Source: Streptomyces wedmorensis (lineage in GTDB: Bacteria; Actinomycetota; Actinomycetes; Streptomycetales; Streptomycetaceae). Taken from it: 64,000 bases of DNA. The notes under the pieces were generated by a model, which was not told the DNA's origin, made no database searches, and worked only from the letters and a program-made list of their open reading frames with translations. Where the stretch lies: NCBI RefSeq assembly GCF_000716445.1, contig NZ_JNWK01000004.1, positions 124,001 through 188,000 of the forward strand. Reading direction: 5' to 3'. This document shows, in pieces, positions 15,188-25,289 of this stretch. A program made the position numbers and the translations under genes. The stretch's first letter is position 1. Each line of letters starts with the position of its first letter.

Positions 15188-16660
15188 ATGGACGAGAGCA
15201 GGGCCGTCGTGCCAGGACAGCGCGGTACGGACACGGAGACGGAGGGCGACAGGGTCCCGCACGTGCCGGGGTTCGCGCGCCGCGCCTCCGCCGGCACGGG
15301 CACCGGCTCCGGGACCTCCCCCAAGGAGCAGGGCAGGCGACTGCGCGAGCCGGTCCCGCGCTCGTCGCACGACCGGCCCGCCCTCGCGTCCGACCGCCCC
15401 GACGCCGTCCGCGCCGTCGAGGAGTCCAACCGGGGCCGCGTCCCCGAGCTCGCGCCGCTGCGCGTCGGCAGGATGGCGGCGAGCCCCTTCGCCTTCCTCC
15501 GCGGCTCCGCCGGACTCATGGCCCACGACCTCGTCGGGACACCCGTCACCGGCATCGCCGCCCAGATATGCGGCGACGCGCACGCCGCCAACTTCGGCCT
15601 CTACGGCGACGCCCGCGGCCGGCTCGTCATGGACCTCAACGACTTCGACGAGACCGTCGTCGGCCCCTGGGAATGGGACCTCAAGCGCCTCGCCACCTCC
15701 CTCGTCCTCGCCGGACGCGAGGTCGGCGCCGACGAGGACACGTGCCGGGCCGCCGCCTTCGACACCGTCGGCGCCTACCGGCGCACCATGCGCCTGCTCG
15801 CCCGGCTCCCCGCCCACGACGCCTGGAACGCGATCGCGGACGAGGAACTCGTCTCCCACACCGACGCCCGCGACCTCATAGGCACCCTGGAGCGGGTCTC
15901 CGCCAAGGCCCGCAACAACACCAGCGCCCGCTTCGCCGCCCGCTCGACCGAGGCCGTGGCGGACGCCGAGGGCGGCGGCCGCCGGTTCGTCGACGCTCCC
16001 CCGGTGCTGCGCAGGGTCCCCGACGCCGAAGCGGCCGAGGTCGCCCTCGCCCTCGGCGCGTACCTGGAGACGGTGTCCGAGGACCGACTGCCGCTCCTCG
16101 CGCGGTACGCCGTCCACGACGTCGCCTTCCGGGTCGTCGGCACCGGCAGCGTCGGCACCCGGTCCTACGTCGTCCTGCTCCTCGACCACCGGGGCGAGCC
16201 GCTGGTGCTCCAGGTCAAGGAGGCCAGGCCGTCCGCGCTGCTCCCCCATCTGCCCGCCGCCGGCTTCACCGTGCCCGACGCCGGTCACGAAGGGCGACGG
16301 GTGGTCCTCGGACAGAAGCGGATGCAGGTCGTGAGCGACCATCTGCTCGGCTGGACCACGGTCGACGGGCGCCCCTTCCAGGTGCGCCAGTTCCGCAACC
16401 GCAAGGGCAGCGTCGACCCCGCCGCCCTCACCGCCGACGAGCTCGACGACTACGGCCGGATGACCGGCGCCCTGCTCGCCCGCGCCCACGCCCACAGCGC
16501 CGACCCGCGCCTGATATCCGGCTACTGCGGGAAGAACGAGGAGCTGGACGAGGCCGTCGCGTCCTTCGCGGTCGGCTACGCGGACCGCACCGAGGCAGAC
16601 CACGCCGACCTCCTCACCGCCATCCGCACGGGCCGCACCGTGGCGGAACCGGGCGTGTGA
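15188..16660 (+). CDS. DUF2252 family protein
   Basis: 490 residues. Matches the DUF2252 family, kinase-like proteins of unknown substrate: FLRGSAGLMAHDL, then CGDAHAANFGLYG and the MDLNDFDET motif, which resemble the HGD and DFD-like catalytic motifs of aminoglycoside-phosphotransferase folds. ATG 15188 follows GGGGGAGGG at good spacing; an in-frame ATG 36 bases earlier lacks one. A DnaA-box-like pair lies about 80 bases upstream. Function unknown; the fold suggests small-molecule phosphorylation. Confidence 0.85.
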   Translation: MDESRAVVPGQRGTDTETEGDRVPHVPGFARRASAGTGTGSGTSPKEQGRRLREPVPRSSHDRPALASDRPDAVRAVEESNRGRVPELAPLRVGRMAASPFAFLRGSAGLMAHDLVGTPVTGIAAQICGDAHAANFGLYGDARGRLVMDLNDFDETVVGPWEWDLKRLATSLVLAGREVGADEDTCRAAAFDTVGAYRRTMRLLARLPAHDAWNAIADEELVSHTDARDLIGTLERVSAKARNNTSARFAARSTEAVADAEGGGRRFVDAPPVLRRVPDAEAAEVALALGAYLETVSEDRLPLLARYAVHDVAFRVVGTGSVGTRSYVVLLLDHRGEPLVLQVKEARPSALLPHLPAAGFTVPDAGHEGRRVVLGQKRMQVVSDHLLGWTTVDGRPFQVRQFRNRKGSVDPAALTADELDDYGRMTGALLARAHAHSADPRLISGYCGKNEELDEAVASFAVGYADRTEADHADLLTAIRTGRTVAEPGV

Positions 16661-16706
16661 GGACCGTAGGCTGGACGGGTCGAGGCGGAACGAGGACTGG
16701 GCGGGC

Positions 16707-17525
16707 GTGGACGTGAGCGTGGACCAGGGTGTGAACGAGGGGCCCGGGGACGAGCGGCCCGAGGCGCGTCTCGAGCAGGCCGTGCGGGTGGCCGAGCAGG
16801 CGCTGATCGAGTTCGAGATCGCGGTGGAGACCTTCCGGGTCGAGGTGGAGAACTTCTCGCGCCTGCACCACCAGCGGCTCGGTCCGATGTACGCGCGGCT
16901 CGACGAGCTCGACGCCCGGATCGCCGAGGCCCGTGCGGCGCGCAGCGGGGATCCCGAGGACCTGCGGCTGGCCCAGGAGGCACGGGCCGCGGTCATGCCG
17001 ATGCCGGGGGTGGAGGAGCTCTTCCACGACTGGATCGACTCCGACGGCCTCTCCCCCGAGGCCGCCGCGATGCTCACCGACCGTCCGGTGCAGTCGCCGA
17101 AGCGGGTCCGGCCCGGTGAGGAGGCGCGCCGGCTCTACCGCGAGCTGGCCCGCAAGGCCCACCCCGACCTGGCCCGCGAGGAGGAGGAGCGGAAGCGGCG
17201 CGAGGAGTTCATCACCCGTGTGAACGCCGCTTACGCCCGTGGTGACGAGGCGCTGCTCCGCGAGCTCTCGGCCGAGTGGGAGGCCGGACCGGTGCCGGCC
17301 GAGGAGCGGCTCAGCGAGAGCGAGGAGCTGTACGCGCGCCTGGAGTGGCTGGCCGAGCGCAAGGACATGCTGTCGGCCCTGGCGCGGGAGCTGGAGGACA
17401 GCGCGATCGGCGCGATGCTGCGGATGGCGCCGGACGATCCGGACCGGCTCCTCGAGGAGATCGCCGAGCAGCTGCTCGCGCAGGTTTCCGAGCGGGAGGC
17501 CCAGCTGGCGGGGCTGGTGGAGTAG
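16707..17525 (+). CDS. J-domain-like coiled-coil protein
   Basis: 272 residues. Long helical N-terminus (about 20-90, with heptad-like VAEQALIEFEIAVETF), then a partial J-domain: EARRLYRELARKAHPDL with the HPD tripeptide at 152-154, which in DnaJ proteins stimulates Hsp70. The C-terminal third is acidic and helical. No zinc fingers or G/F region, so this is a J-like adaptor rather than DnaJ. GTG start, 46 bases after DUF2252. Confidence 0.7.
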   Translation: MDVSVDQGVNEGPGDERPEARLEQAVRVAEQALIEFEIAVETFRVEVENFSRLHHQRLGPMYARLDELDARIAEARAARSGDPEDLRLAQEARAAVMPMPGVEELFHDWIDSDGLSPEAAAMLTDRPVQSPKRVRPGEEARRLYRELARKAHPDLAREEEERKRREEFITRVNAAYARGDEALLRELSAEWEAGPVPAEERLSESEELYARLEWLAERKDMLSALARELEDSAIGAMLRMAPDDPDRLLEEIAEQLLAQVSEREAQLAGLVE

Positions 17526-17581
17526 GTTTTTCCGTGCGCTCGAGTTCGTTCGGGCAATACTGACGAGAGAAGGCCGTTCCC

Positions 17582-17926
17582 ATGAATTTCTCCCCGCTGC
17601 CCTCGGTGGACGCGGCTTCCGTACCGGCCGATGCCCTGGTGCTGGACGTCAGGGAGGACGACGAGTGGGAGGCCGGCCACGTCGAGGGCGCGCTGCACGT
17701 CCCGATGAGCGACTTCGTCGCCCGCTTCGGTGAGGTGACGGAGGCCGTCGCCGAGCGCGGTCGAGCCTTTGTGATGTGCCGCGTCGGCGGCCGGTCTGCG
17801 CAGGTCACCCAGTACCTGGTGCAGCAGGGCATCGACGCGGTGAACGTCGACGGCGGCATGATCGACTGGGCCGGTGTCGGGCGCCCGATGGTGTCCGAGG
17901 ACGGCAGTCCCGCATTCGTCCGCTGA
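17582..17926 (+). CDS. Single-domain rhodanese
   Basis: 114 residues, one rhodanese domain. Conserved LDVREDDEWEAGHVEGALHVP and the active-site loop with C66 in CRVGGRSA, which carries the persulfide. Likely a cytosolic sulfur carrier or thiosulfate sulfurtransferase. ATG 17582, preceded by AGAAGG. Follows the J-like gene by 56 bases in the same direction. Confidence 0.9.
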   Translation: MNFSPLPSVDAASVPADALVLDVREDDEWEAGHVEGALHVPMSDFVARFGEVTEAVAERGRAFVMCRVGGRSAQVTQYLVQQGIDAVNVDGGMIDWAGVGRPMVSEDGSPAFVR

Positions 17927-17927
17927 C

Positions 17928-17960
17928 CCGGCGGACAGGAGTCCAGGGAGTGTCCGCCGG
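17928..17960. terminator. Bidirectional hairpin between rhodanese and acyl-CoA dehydrogenase genes
   Basis: CCGGCGGACA (17928-17937) pairs perfectly with 17951-17960; 13-base loop. It lies between two convergent stop codons. Confidence 0.7.
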
Positions 17961-17978
17961 TTCAGGGCCGGACACCCC

Positions 17979-19112
17979 CTAGCCGAGGGGATGGGCGGCC
18001 AGGAGGTCGCCCAGTGCCTCCTCGTGGGCGGCGGCGGGGCCGAGCGAGAGTTCGAGGTGCTTGGCCCACGCGTGGTAGCGGTGCAGGGGGTAGTCGGTGT
18101 CGGCGCCGAAGCCCCCGTGCAGGTGCTGGGCGGTCTGCACCACGCGTCGTACGCCTTCGGACGCCCAGATCTTCGCTACGGCGACGTCCCCGGCGGCGGG
18201 CAGCGCCCCGCCGGCCCCGGTGGAGACGCGCCAGGCGGCCTGCCAGAGGGTGGCCTCCATGGCGCGCAGGTCGATGTAGCGGTCGGCGGTCTGGACGGCG
18301 ACGGCCTGGAAGGTGGCCACGGGGTGGCCGAACTGCTCGCGCTTGCCGGTGTACTGGCTGGTCATGGTGAGGACGGCCTCGCCGAGGCCGAGGGCGAGCG
18401 CGCAGGTGCCGGTGGTGAGGAGCGCGCGCAGGTGTTCCCAGGCGCCGTCGGCGTCGATGACGTCGGCGCTGCCGAGGCGGACGCCGTCGAGCCGCAGCTC
18501 GGCGAGGAGTTCGCCGTTCGTGGAGTACTGCTCGGTGAGGCCGAGGCCTTCGTGGGACCGGGACGGCAGGGCGAGGACCGTGCGGCCGTCGGGGGTGCGG
18601 GCGGGGATGGCGACGAGGTCGGACACGTGCGCCCAGGGGACCGCGGTCTGGAGACCGTCGAGGACCCAGTCTGTGCCGTCGCGGCGGGCGATGACGGCCA
18701 GGTCGGCCGCGTCGTGGCCGGTGCGCCCGTGGGAGGCGGCGGTGAGCACGAGTTCGCCGCGGCCGACGCGGGGGAGCAGGGCGGCGGCCGTCTCCGAGTC
18801 GGCGTACCGCTCGACGGTCATGGCGACGGCGCTGGTCTCCAGGAGCGGGACGCGGGCGAGGACGCGGGCGGCCTCGCGGAGCACCAGGCAGAGCGCGACG
18901 GCGTCGAGGCCGGCGCCGCCGTGCTCGGGGGCCAGCACGAGGCCGAGCAGATCGGCGGCGGCGAGGCGGGACCAGAGCGGTCGGTCGAAGTCGTCGGACA
19001 CGGCGCCCGGTGTGAGGGCGGGGCTGGGCACCGCGTCGGGCGCGACGCCTGAGAAGACCGCCTTGGCCGCCTCGGCGGCCGCCTGCTGCTCGTCGGTGAA
19101 GGTGAAGTCCAC
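17979..19112 (-). CDS. Acyl-CoA dehydrogenase (FadE-type), possible non-catalytic partner subunit
   Basis: 377 residues with the acyl-CoA dehydrogenase fold: N-terminal helical domain, central beta domain (about 120-210) and C-terminal FAD domain with LHGGFGADTDYPLHRYHAWAK near the end. The usual C-terminal YEGT-type segment carrying the catalytic Glu of MCAD-like enzymes is not visible, a state known from the partner subunits of heterotetrameric steroid acyl-CoA dehydrogenases. A KstR-type palindrome lies about 60 bases upstream. GTG start at 19112. No alpha-type partner gene is adjacent in this window. Confidence 0.82.
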   Translation of the reverse strand: MDFTFTDEQQAAAEAAKAVFSGVAPDAVPSPALTPGAVSDDFDRPLWSRLAAADLLGLVLAPEHGGAGLDAVALCLVLREAARVLARVPLLETSAVAMTVERYADSETAAALLPRVGRGELVLTAASHGRTGHDAADLAVIARRDGTDWVLDGLQTAVPWAHVSDLVAIPARTPDGRTVLALPSRSHEGLGLTEQYSTNGELLAELRLDGVRLGSADVIDADGAWEHLRALLTTGTCALALGLGEAVLTMTSQYTGKREQFGHPVATFQAVAVQTADRYIDLRAMEATLWQAAWRVSTGAGGALPAAGDVAVAKIWASEGVRRVVQTAQHLHGGFGADTDYPLHRYHAWAKHLELSLGPAAAHEEALGDLLAAHPLG

Positions 19113-19445
19113 TGCCGTGCCCTCCCGTTGCCGCGTCCGCTGCTGTTCGAGCGCTCCTGACGGACCGTCAAGATAGAACAGGTTCTAGGCGAAGGGAATG
19201 GCGAGGCCGGCACTTCGTCGGCCACCGGAGTCGCTCGCCGGAGTCGGCCACCGGAGTCGGCCATCGAAGTCGGCCATCGAAGTCGGCGGCGGAACCTGAC
19301 GGGGAACCCGACGGCGGGACCCGACGATGCAACCCGGCGGCGCAACCCGGCGGTGGAACCCCGCGGCGGAAGCCGACCTCGCCGACGGCTCGGGCGGTCG
19401 GCGGGGTCGGCGGTCGGCTTCAGGGCCGGCTGTCGGCGGTCGGGG
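19113..19445. other. 333-bp gap between acyl-CoA dehydrogenase and paaE
   Basis: Holds the KstR-like operator (19174-19187) and, from about 19205 to 19440, degenerate short repeats on GTCGGCCA(T/C)CG and CCCGACGG/CCCGGCGG units. No gene seen; the repeats may double as the paaE terminator. Confidence 0.5.
19174..19187. promoter_or_regulatory. KstR-like operator upstream of acyl-CoA dehydrogenase
   Basis: TAGAACAGGTTCTA, perfect 6-bp arms TAGAAC/GTTCTA around AG. It agrees with the TnnAACnnGTTnnA motif of KstR, the TetR repressor of steroid side-chain and ring catabolism in actinobacteria. Confidence 0.7.
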
Positions 19446-20534
19446 TCAGCGGTCGAAGTCCAACTCCACGTCGGAGGTGGCGGGATGGGACTGGCAGGCC
19501 AGCACGTACCCCGCTTCGGTCTCCTCCGGCTCCAGGGCGAAGTTGCGGTCCATCCGGACCTCTCCGCCGACGACGAAGGCGCGGCAGGTGCCGCACACCC
19601 CGCCCTTGCAGGCGTACGGGGCGTCGGCTCGGGCGCGGAGCACGGTGTCGAGCAGCGTCTCACCCCGCTCGACCGGCCAGGTGCCGGAGCGGCCGTGGAG
19701 GGTCGCGGTGAGGGTGGCGTGCGCCGGGGTGTCGGCCGCCGGGGCCGGGGCGGGAGCGGAGCCGTCGTCGACGTGGAAGATCTCCTGGTGGATCCGGCCG
19801 CGGTCCACGCCGAGGCCGCGCAGGGCCTGTTCGGCACCCTGGACGAGCCCGAACGGGCCGCAGAGGAACCAGCCGTCGATCTCGCCGACTGACAGCAGCG
19901 CCGGCAGCAGTTCGGTCAGCCGCTCGCGGTCGAGGCGGCCGGACGGCAGACCCGCCTGCTGCTCCTCGCGGGAGAGGACGGTGACCAGCTGGAAGCGGTC
20001 GGGGTAGCGGTCCTTGAGGTCGGCGACCTCGTCCAGGAACATCGTGGACGATGCGGTGCGGTCGCTCCGGATCAGGCAGAACCTGGCCTCCGGCTCCCGG
20101 GCGAGCACGGTGGCGGCCATCGAGAGGACCGGGGTGATGCCGCTGCCGCCGACGACGGCCGCGAAGTGGCCGGGGCGCGGGGCGAGCGTGAAGCGGCCCA
20201 TGGGCTCCATGACCTCGACGACGTCGCCGACGGCCAGCTCCTTGAGCGCGAACGTCGAGAACGAGCCGCCGTCGACGAGCCGGATGCCGACGCGCAGGAC
20301 GGGGGGTTCGCCGGCCGGGGCGGCGGGGGCGCAGATCGAGTACGTGCGCCGGATCTCCTCGCCCTGCTCGCCGGTGCGCCGCAGGGCGAGGTGCTGGCCG
20401 GGGAGGTGACGGTACGTGTCGTGGAGCTCGGGCGGGACGGCGAAGGTGACGGCCACGGAGTCGTCCGTGAGCCGCTCGACCTCGCTCACCCGGAGCGGCT
20501 GGAATCCGGCCCGCGCGGAGCCTGAGGACGCCAT
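19446..20534 (-). CDS. paaE: Phenylacetyl-CoA epoxidase reductase subunit PaaE
   Basis: 362 residues. FNR-type reductase: FAD-binding barrel (about 10-110, with RRTYSIC), NAD-binding domain (about 115-245, GSGITPVLSM) and C-terminal plant-type [2Fe-2S] ferredoxin with CKGGVCGTC and a fourth Cys in LACQSHP. It passes electrons from NADPH to the di-iron PaaA subunit. Start overlaps or abuts the paaD stop. Last gene of paaABCDE. Confidence 0.93.
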   Translation of the reverse strand: MASSGSARAGFQPLRVSEVERLTDDSVAVTFAVPPELHDTYRHLPGQHLALRRTGEQGEEIRRTYSICAPAAPAGEPPVLRVGIRLVDGGSFSTFALKELAVGDVVEVMEPMGRFTLAPRPGHFAAVVGGSGITPVLSMAATVLAREPEARFCLIRSDRTASSTMFLDEVADLKDRYPDRFQLVTVLSREEQQAGLPSGRLDRERLTELLPALLSVGEIDGWFLCGPFGLVQGAEQALRGLGVDRGRIHQEIFHVDDGSAPAPAPAADTPAHATLTATLHGRSGTWPVERGETLLDTVLRARADAPYACKGGVCGTCRAFVVGGEVRMDRNFALEPEETEAGYVLACQSHPATSDVELDFDR

Positions 20535-21032
20535 CTACAACTCCTTGAAGTGGTCGAACGGTTCGCGGCAGGCGGTGCAGCGGCGCAGTGCCTTGCAGGC
20601 CGTGGACGAGAAGCGGCTGAGCAGCTCGGTCTCGGTGGAGCCGCAGTTCGGGCAGCGGATCGCGAGGGTCAGCGGTACGGGGCCGTCCGCCGGGCCCTGG
20701 GGGCGGGGCGGGGCGATGCCGAACTCGGCGAGCTTGCGCCGGCCTTCCTCGCTGATGTCGTCGGTGGACCACGCGGGGGCGAGGACCGTGACGACGGAGA
20801 CCTCCGGCACGCCGTGCTCGTGGAGCGCGTGCTCGATGTCGGAGGACATGGCCTCGATCGCGGGGCAGCCCGTGTACGTCGGGGTGAGGGAGACCTGGAC
20901 GCGGCCGGGGCCGGTGACCTGGACGCCCCGCATGACGCCGAGCTCCTCCAGGGTGAGGACGGGCAGCTCGGGGTCGGGAACGGCGCCGGCGATCCGGCTC
21001 AGTTCCTCCTCCAGGGCCGTCATGGTCACCAT
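20535..21032 (-). CDS. paaD: Phenylacetyl-CoA epoxidase maturation protein PaaD
   Basis: 165 residues from ATG 21032 (ATG 21023 also possible). MIP18/DUF59-type N-terminal domain (PDPELPVLTLEELG near 18-31, TYTGCPA near 55) and a C-terminal zinc-ribbon-like part, RCPNCGS ... RRCTACREPFDHFK. PaaD helps assemble the epoxidase metal centres. Overlaps the end of paaC by a few bases. Confidence 0.93.
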   Translation of the reverse strand: MVTMTALEEELSRIAGAVPDPELPVLTLEELGVMRGVQVTGPGRVQVSLTPTYTGCPAIEAMSSDIEHALHEHGVPEVSVVTVLAPAWSTDDISEEGRRKLAEFGIAPPRPQGPADGPVPLTLAIRCPNCGSTETELLSRFSSTACKALRRCTACREPFDHFKEL

Positions 21033-21763
21033 GTCGCGCCCGGGTGGCTGCGGTGCAGGTGCTGCATCTCGGCGAGCATCCGCCCGAAGGACTCGGTGTG
21101 CAGACCCTGCCGGCCGGCGCCCGCGGCCCAGGCGCCGGTGCGGGGTCCGGAGGGCAGGGTGATCGTGGCCCGGCCGAGGACGTCGGTGACCGAGGCGAGC
21201 CAGGCGCTCTCCAGGGCCTCGTGATCCAGGTCGAGGCCGTCGACGGGCTGGAACAGCTCGCCGGTGTACCGCCACAGGGCGTCGCAGGCGCGCTGCATCC
21301 GGTCGTGGCTCTCGGCGGTGCCGTCGCCGAGGCGCAGGGTCCAGTGCTCGGCGTGGTCCTGGTGGTAGGCGACCTCCTTGACGGCCTTCGCGGCGAGGCC
21401 GGAGAAGGGGCCGTCGCCGGCGGCCAGCTGTCCGTAGAGGAGCCGCTGGTAGGTGGAGAAGTACAGCTGCCGGGCGATGGTGTGGGCGAAGTCGCCGTTG
21501 GGCTGTTCGACCAGCTGGACGTTCCGGAAGGAGCGCTCCTCGCGGAGGAAGGCGAGTTCGTCCTCGTCGCCGGCGAGCGAGAGCAGGACGCGGGCCTGGC
21601 CGAGGAGGTCGAGGGCGATGTTCGCCAGGGCGACCTCCTCCTCCAGGACGGGGGCGGCGCCGGCCCACTCCCCCAGGCGCTGGGAGAGGACGAGGGCGTC
21701 GTCGCCGAGGGCGAGGGCGGCGCCGGCGAACGCGGCGGCCTCGTGCGTGGTCGGGGTGCTCAC
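21026..21763 (-). CDS. paaC: Phenylacetyl-CoA epoxidase structural subunit PaaC
   Basis: 245 residues, ferritin-like helical protein, the structural partner of PaaA. Recognised by EEEVALANIALDLLGQAR and KEVAYHQDHAEHWTLRLGDG. The GTG start at 21761-21763 overlaps the TGA of paaB (GTGA), confirming translational coupling. Confidence 0.93.
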   Translation of the reverse strand: MSTPTTHEAAAFAGAALALGDDALVLSQRLGEWAGAAPVLEEEVALANIALDLLGQARVLLSLAGDEDELAFLREERSFRNVQLVEQPNGDFAHTIARQLYFSTYQRLLYGQLAAGDGPFSGLAAKAVKEVAYHQDHAEHWTLRLGDGTAESHDRMQRACDALWRYTGELFQPVDGLDLDHEALESAWLASVTDVLGRATITLPSGPRTGAWAAGAGRQGLHTESFGRMLAEMQHLHRSHPGATW

Positions 21764-22043
21764 AGGTGCTTCACCCCCTCCGGGATCTCGTAGAAGGTCG
21801 GGTGGCGGTAGGGCTTGTCCGCGGCCGGCTCGAAGAAGGGGTCCTTCTCGTCCGGCGAGGAGGCGGTGATCGCCGTGGAGGGGACGACCCAGATCGACAC
21901 GCCCTCGCTCCTGCGGGTGTACAGGTCGCGGGCGTTGCGCAGGGCCATCTCCGCGTCGGGCGCGTGGAGACTGCCCGCGTGGGTGTGGGACAGTCCGCGG
22001 CGGGAGCGCACGAACACCTCCCACAGCGGCCAACCGTCGCTCG

Positions 22044-22047
<4 letters not shown>
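21760..22047 (-). CDS. paaB: Phenylacetyl-CoA epoxidase subunit PaaB
   Basis: 95 residues, the usual length of PaaB. Typical [22 protein letters not shown] start and the WVVPS segment. Bridges PaaAC heterodimers in the epoxidase. ATGA overlap with paaA. Confidence 0.93.
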
Positions 22048-23060
<1,013 letters not shown>

Positions 23061-23070
23061 CGGACCCCCT

Positions 23071-23088
23071 ACCGACCGATCGTTCGGT
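23071..23088. promoter_or_regulatory. PaaR-type operator before paaA
   Basis: ACCGACCGATCGTTCGGT, 18-bp near-perfect palindrome 10 bases upstream of the paaA start. Read on the other strand it matches 17 of 18 bases of the site before paaN/paaH. Confidence 0.8.
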
Positions 23089-23172
23089 TGAATGACTTCA
23101 ATGGTGAGTCGGCGGCCCGTATGGTGTCAACCCTGTGAATGACCGAGGTGGGCCGTTGGGGGTCGGAGCGGG

Positions 23173-23934
23173 ATGGACGCGTACGTGGAAAAGGACCCGG
23201 TCGGGGTGAACGACGACCGGCCCGGCCCCGGCGAAGCGGAACCCTTGGACGCCGCCGGCACCGGCTCGGGCACCGGGATCACGGGGTTGTCGCTGCCGTA
23301 CCAGGTCGTGGTCGCCGTGGCGTTCGCCGTCGCCCTGGTGCTCGGCTGCCTCCACCTGTCGATGGTGTTCCTGCACGTGGCGCCGTCCAACACGCTGACC
23401 AAGCGGCACGGCGAGGCCGTCGACGACTGGATCTACCCCGAGTTCGAACAGAACTGGAAGCTCTTCGCCCCCAACCCGCTCCAGCAGAACCTCTCCGTGG
23501 AGGTGCGCGCCGAGATCGCCGGGGAGGGCGGGGAGATCCGCACCACCGACTGGATCGACCTGACCGCCCAGGACATCACGGCGATCCGCTACAACCCGAT
23601 CCCCAGCCACTCGCAGCAGAACGAGCTCCGCCGGGCCGTGGACTTCTACCGGAACTCGCACGCCGACGACAACCGCGCCAACGGGCTGCGCGGCCGCCTC
23701 TCGGAGCAGTACATACGCCGGATCGCGGTGCTCCGCCTCGACGCCATGCCGTCGCTGCACGGCTCGGACGTGCGGCGCATCCAGCTGCGCACCGTGACCC
23801 GCCCGGTGCCCGCTCCCGGCTGGAGCACCGAGAAGCACAAGACCACCCCGTCCCACCGTGACCTCCCGTGGTGGAAGGTCACCGACGCCGACCGGCCCGG
23901 AGCCGACCGAAGCCGCACGGAGGCGGGCCGATGA
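23173..23934 (+). CDS. DUF5819 family membrane-anchored protein
   Basis: 253 residues. One membrane helix near 45-68 (VAVAFAVALVLGCLHLSMVF), then an outside domain with WKLFAPNPLQQNL and a charged C-terminus. Typical DUF5819, function unknown, usually next to an HTTM gene as here (ATGA overlap). Divergent from paaA. Confidence 0.8.
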   Translation: MDAYVEKDPVGVNDDRPGPGEAEPLDAAGTGSGTGITGLSLPYQVVVAVAFAVALVLGCLHLSMVFLHVAPSNTLTKRHGEAVDDWIYPEFEQNWKLFAPNPLQQNLSVEVRAEIAGEGGEIRTTDWIDLTAQDITAIRYNPIPSHSQQNELRRAVDFYRNSHADDNRANGLRGRLSEQYIRRIAVLRLDAMPSLHGSDVRRIQLRTVTRPVPAPGWSTEKHKTTPSHRDLPWWKVTDADRPGADRSRTEAGR

Positions 23935-25289
23935 ACGAGCCGACGAGCGCAGCGGGGAACGAGTCGACAAGCGCGACGAGCACAGCGGGGAACGAACGGA
24001 CGAGTGGGGCGATGAGCGGGTCGTCGAGCGCGCCGGCGGGGCGACCCGCCGCCACGCGCGCGCGTACGGGGGAACCGATCGACCGGCGGCTCGCCCGCGC
24101 CGTCCAGGCCGTCACGGGCCGTTCCCTCGGGCCGTACCAGACCGCGATCGTGCGGATCGGCTTCTCGCTGACCTGGCTGCTCTACCTGCTGCGCGAGCTG
24201 CCGCACCGGCACGAGCTGTACGGCCCCGACGGCCCGTGGTCCTGGGAGATGGCCCGGCGGCTGCTGATCGACAACCACGCCTTCACCGCGCTCATGTGGT
24301 CGGACAGCCGGCTCTGGTTCGAGCTGGTCTACGGGCTCGCGCTGCTCTCCGCCGCGCTGCTCCTGGTGGGCTGGCGCACCCGGGCCGTGTCCGTGGTCTT
24401 CATGGTCGGGGTGCTCTCGCTGCAGAATCGCTCCGTCTTCGTCGGCGACGGCGGCGACAACGTCATGCACCTCATGGCGATCTACCTCGTGCTGACCCGC
24501 TGCGGCCGGGTCTGGTCGCTCGACGCCCGCCGGGCGGCCCGCGAGGCCCGCGCGGCCCGGGTGGGCGAGCCCGTGCGCCGCGACCTGGTCGGCCCGCTGC
24601 TGTGGACGGTGCTCGGCGGCTTCCTCCTCGCCGCCACCTGGTTCAGCGACGTCACCGGCGAGTGGTGGCTGCTGGTGCTGCTGTGGGTGCTGTGGCTCGG
24701 GAACGCGCTCTGGTGGGTGGTGTGCCGGTACGCCCCCGGCGAGCCGCGCACCCTGCTCGACTCCCTCGCCCACCTCGCGCACAACGGCGTCCTCGCCGTG
24801 ATCATGGTGGAGGTCTGCCTGATCTACGCCACGGCCGGCTGGTACAAGATCCAGGGCTCGCGCTGGCAGGACGGCACCGCGCTGTTCTACCCGCTCCACC
24901 TCGACTACTTCTCGCCCTGGCCCGCCGTCTCCGAGCTGCTCGGCGCCAGCGGGGTCATGGTGATGCTGCTGACCTACGGCACGGTGATCGTCCAGGTCGC
25001 GTTCCCGTTCACGCTCTTCAACCGCAAGGTCAAGAACGTCCTGCTGGTCGCGATGATGCTGGAGCACGCCGGCATCGCGGTGCTCCTCGGCCTGCCGGTC
25101 TTCTCGCTCGCGATGATCTCCGCCGACGCCGTCTTCCTGCCCACGGCCTTCCTGGTGGCGCTCGGCGCCCGGGTGGCACGGGTCGGCGACCGGGTGCTGA
25201 AGCGGACGCCCGTGAAGGCGTCCCCCGAGCCGCTGCCCGAGCAACGCCGTACGGGTGAGGAGCACGGTCCCCGTACCCTCGTCGGGTGA
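23931..25289 (+). CDS. HTTM-domain integral membrane protein
   Basis: 452 residues. A Ser/Thr/Ala-rich leader (about 1-50), then multiple membrane helices with the HTTM signature regions IVRIGFSLTWLLYLL, FVGDGGDNVMHLM and a YATAGWYKIQGSRWQDGTA block. HTTM proteins share the membrane core of vitamin-K-dependent gamma-carboxylase; the bacterial role is unknown. ATG 23931 overlaps the DUF5819 stop, and its stop overlaps the SpoU gene start (GTGA). Confidence 0.85.
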   Translation: MNEPTSAAGNESTSATSTAGNERTSGAMSGSSSAPAGRPAATRARTGEPIDRRLARAVQAVTGRSLGPYQTAIVRIGFSLTWLLYLLRELPHRHELYGPDGPWSWEMARRLLIDNHAFTALMWSDSRLWFELVYGLALLSAALLLVGWRTRAVSVVFMVGVLSLQNRSVFVGDGGDNVMHLMAIYLVLTRCGRVWSLDARRAAREARAARVGEPVRRDLVGPLLWTVLGGFLLAATWFSDVTGEWWLLVLLWVLWLGNALWWVVCRYAPGEPRTLLDSLAHLAHNGVLAVIMVEVCLIYATAGWYKIQGSRWQDGTALFYPLHLDYFSPWPAVSELLGASGVMVMLLTYGTVIVQVAFPFTLFNRKVKNVLLVAMMLEHAGIAVLLGLPVFSLAMISADAVFLPTAFLVALGARVARVGDRVLKRTPVKASPEPLPEQRRTGEEHGPRTLVG

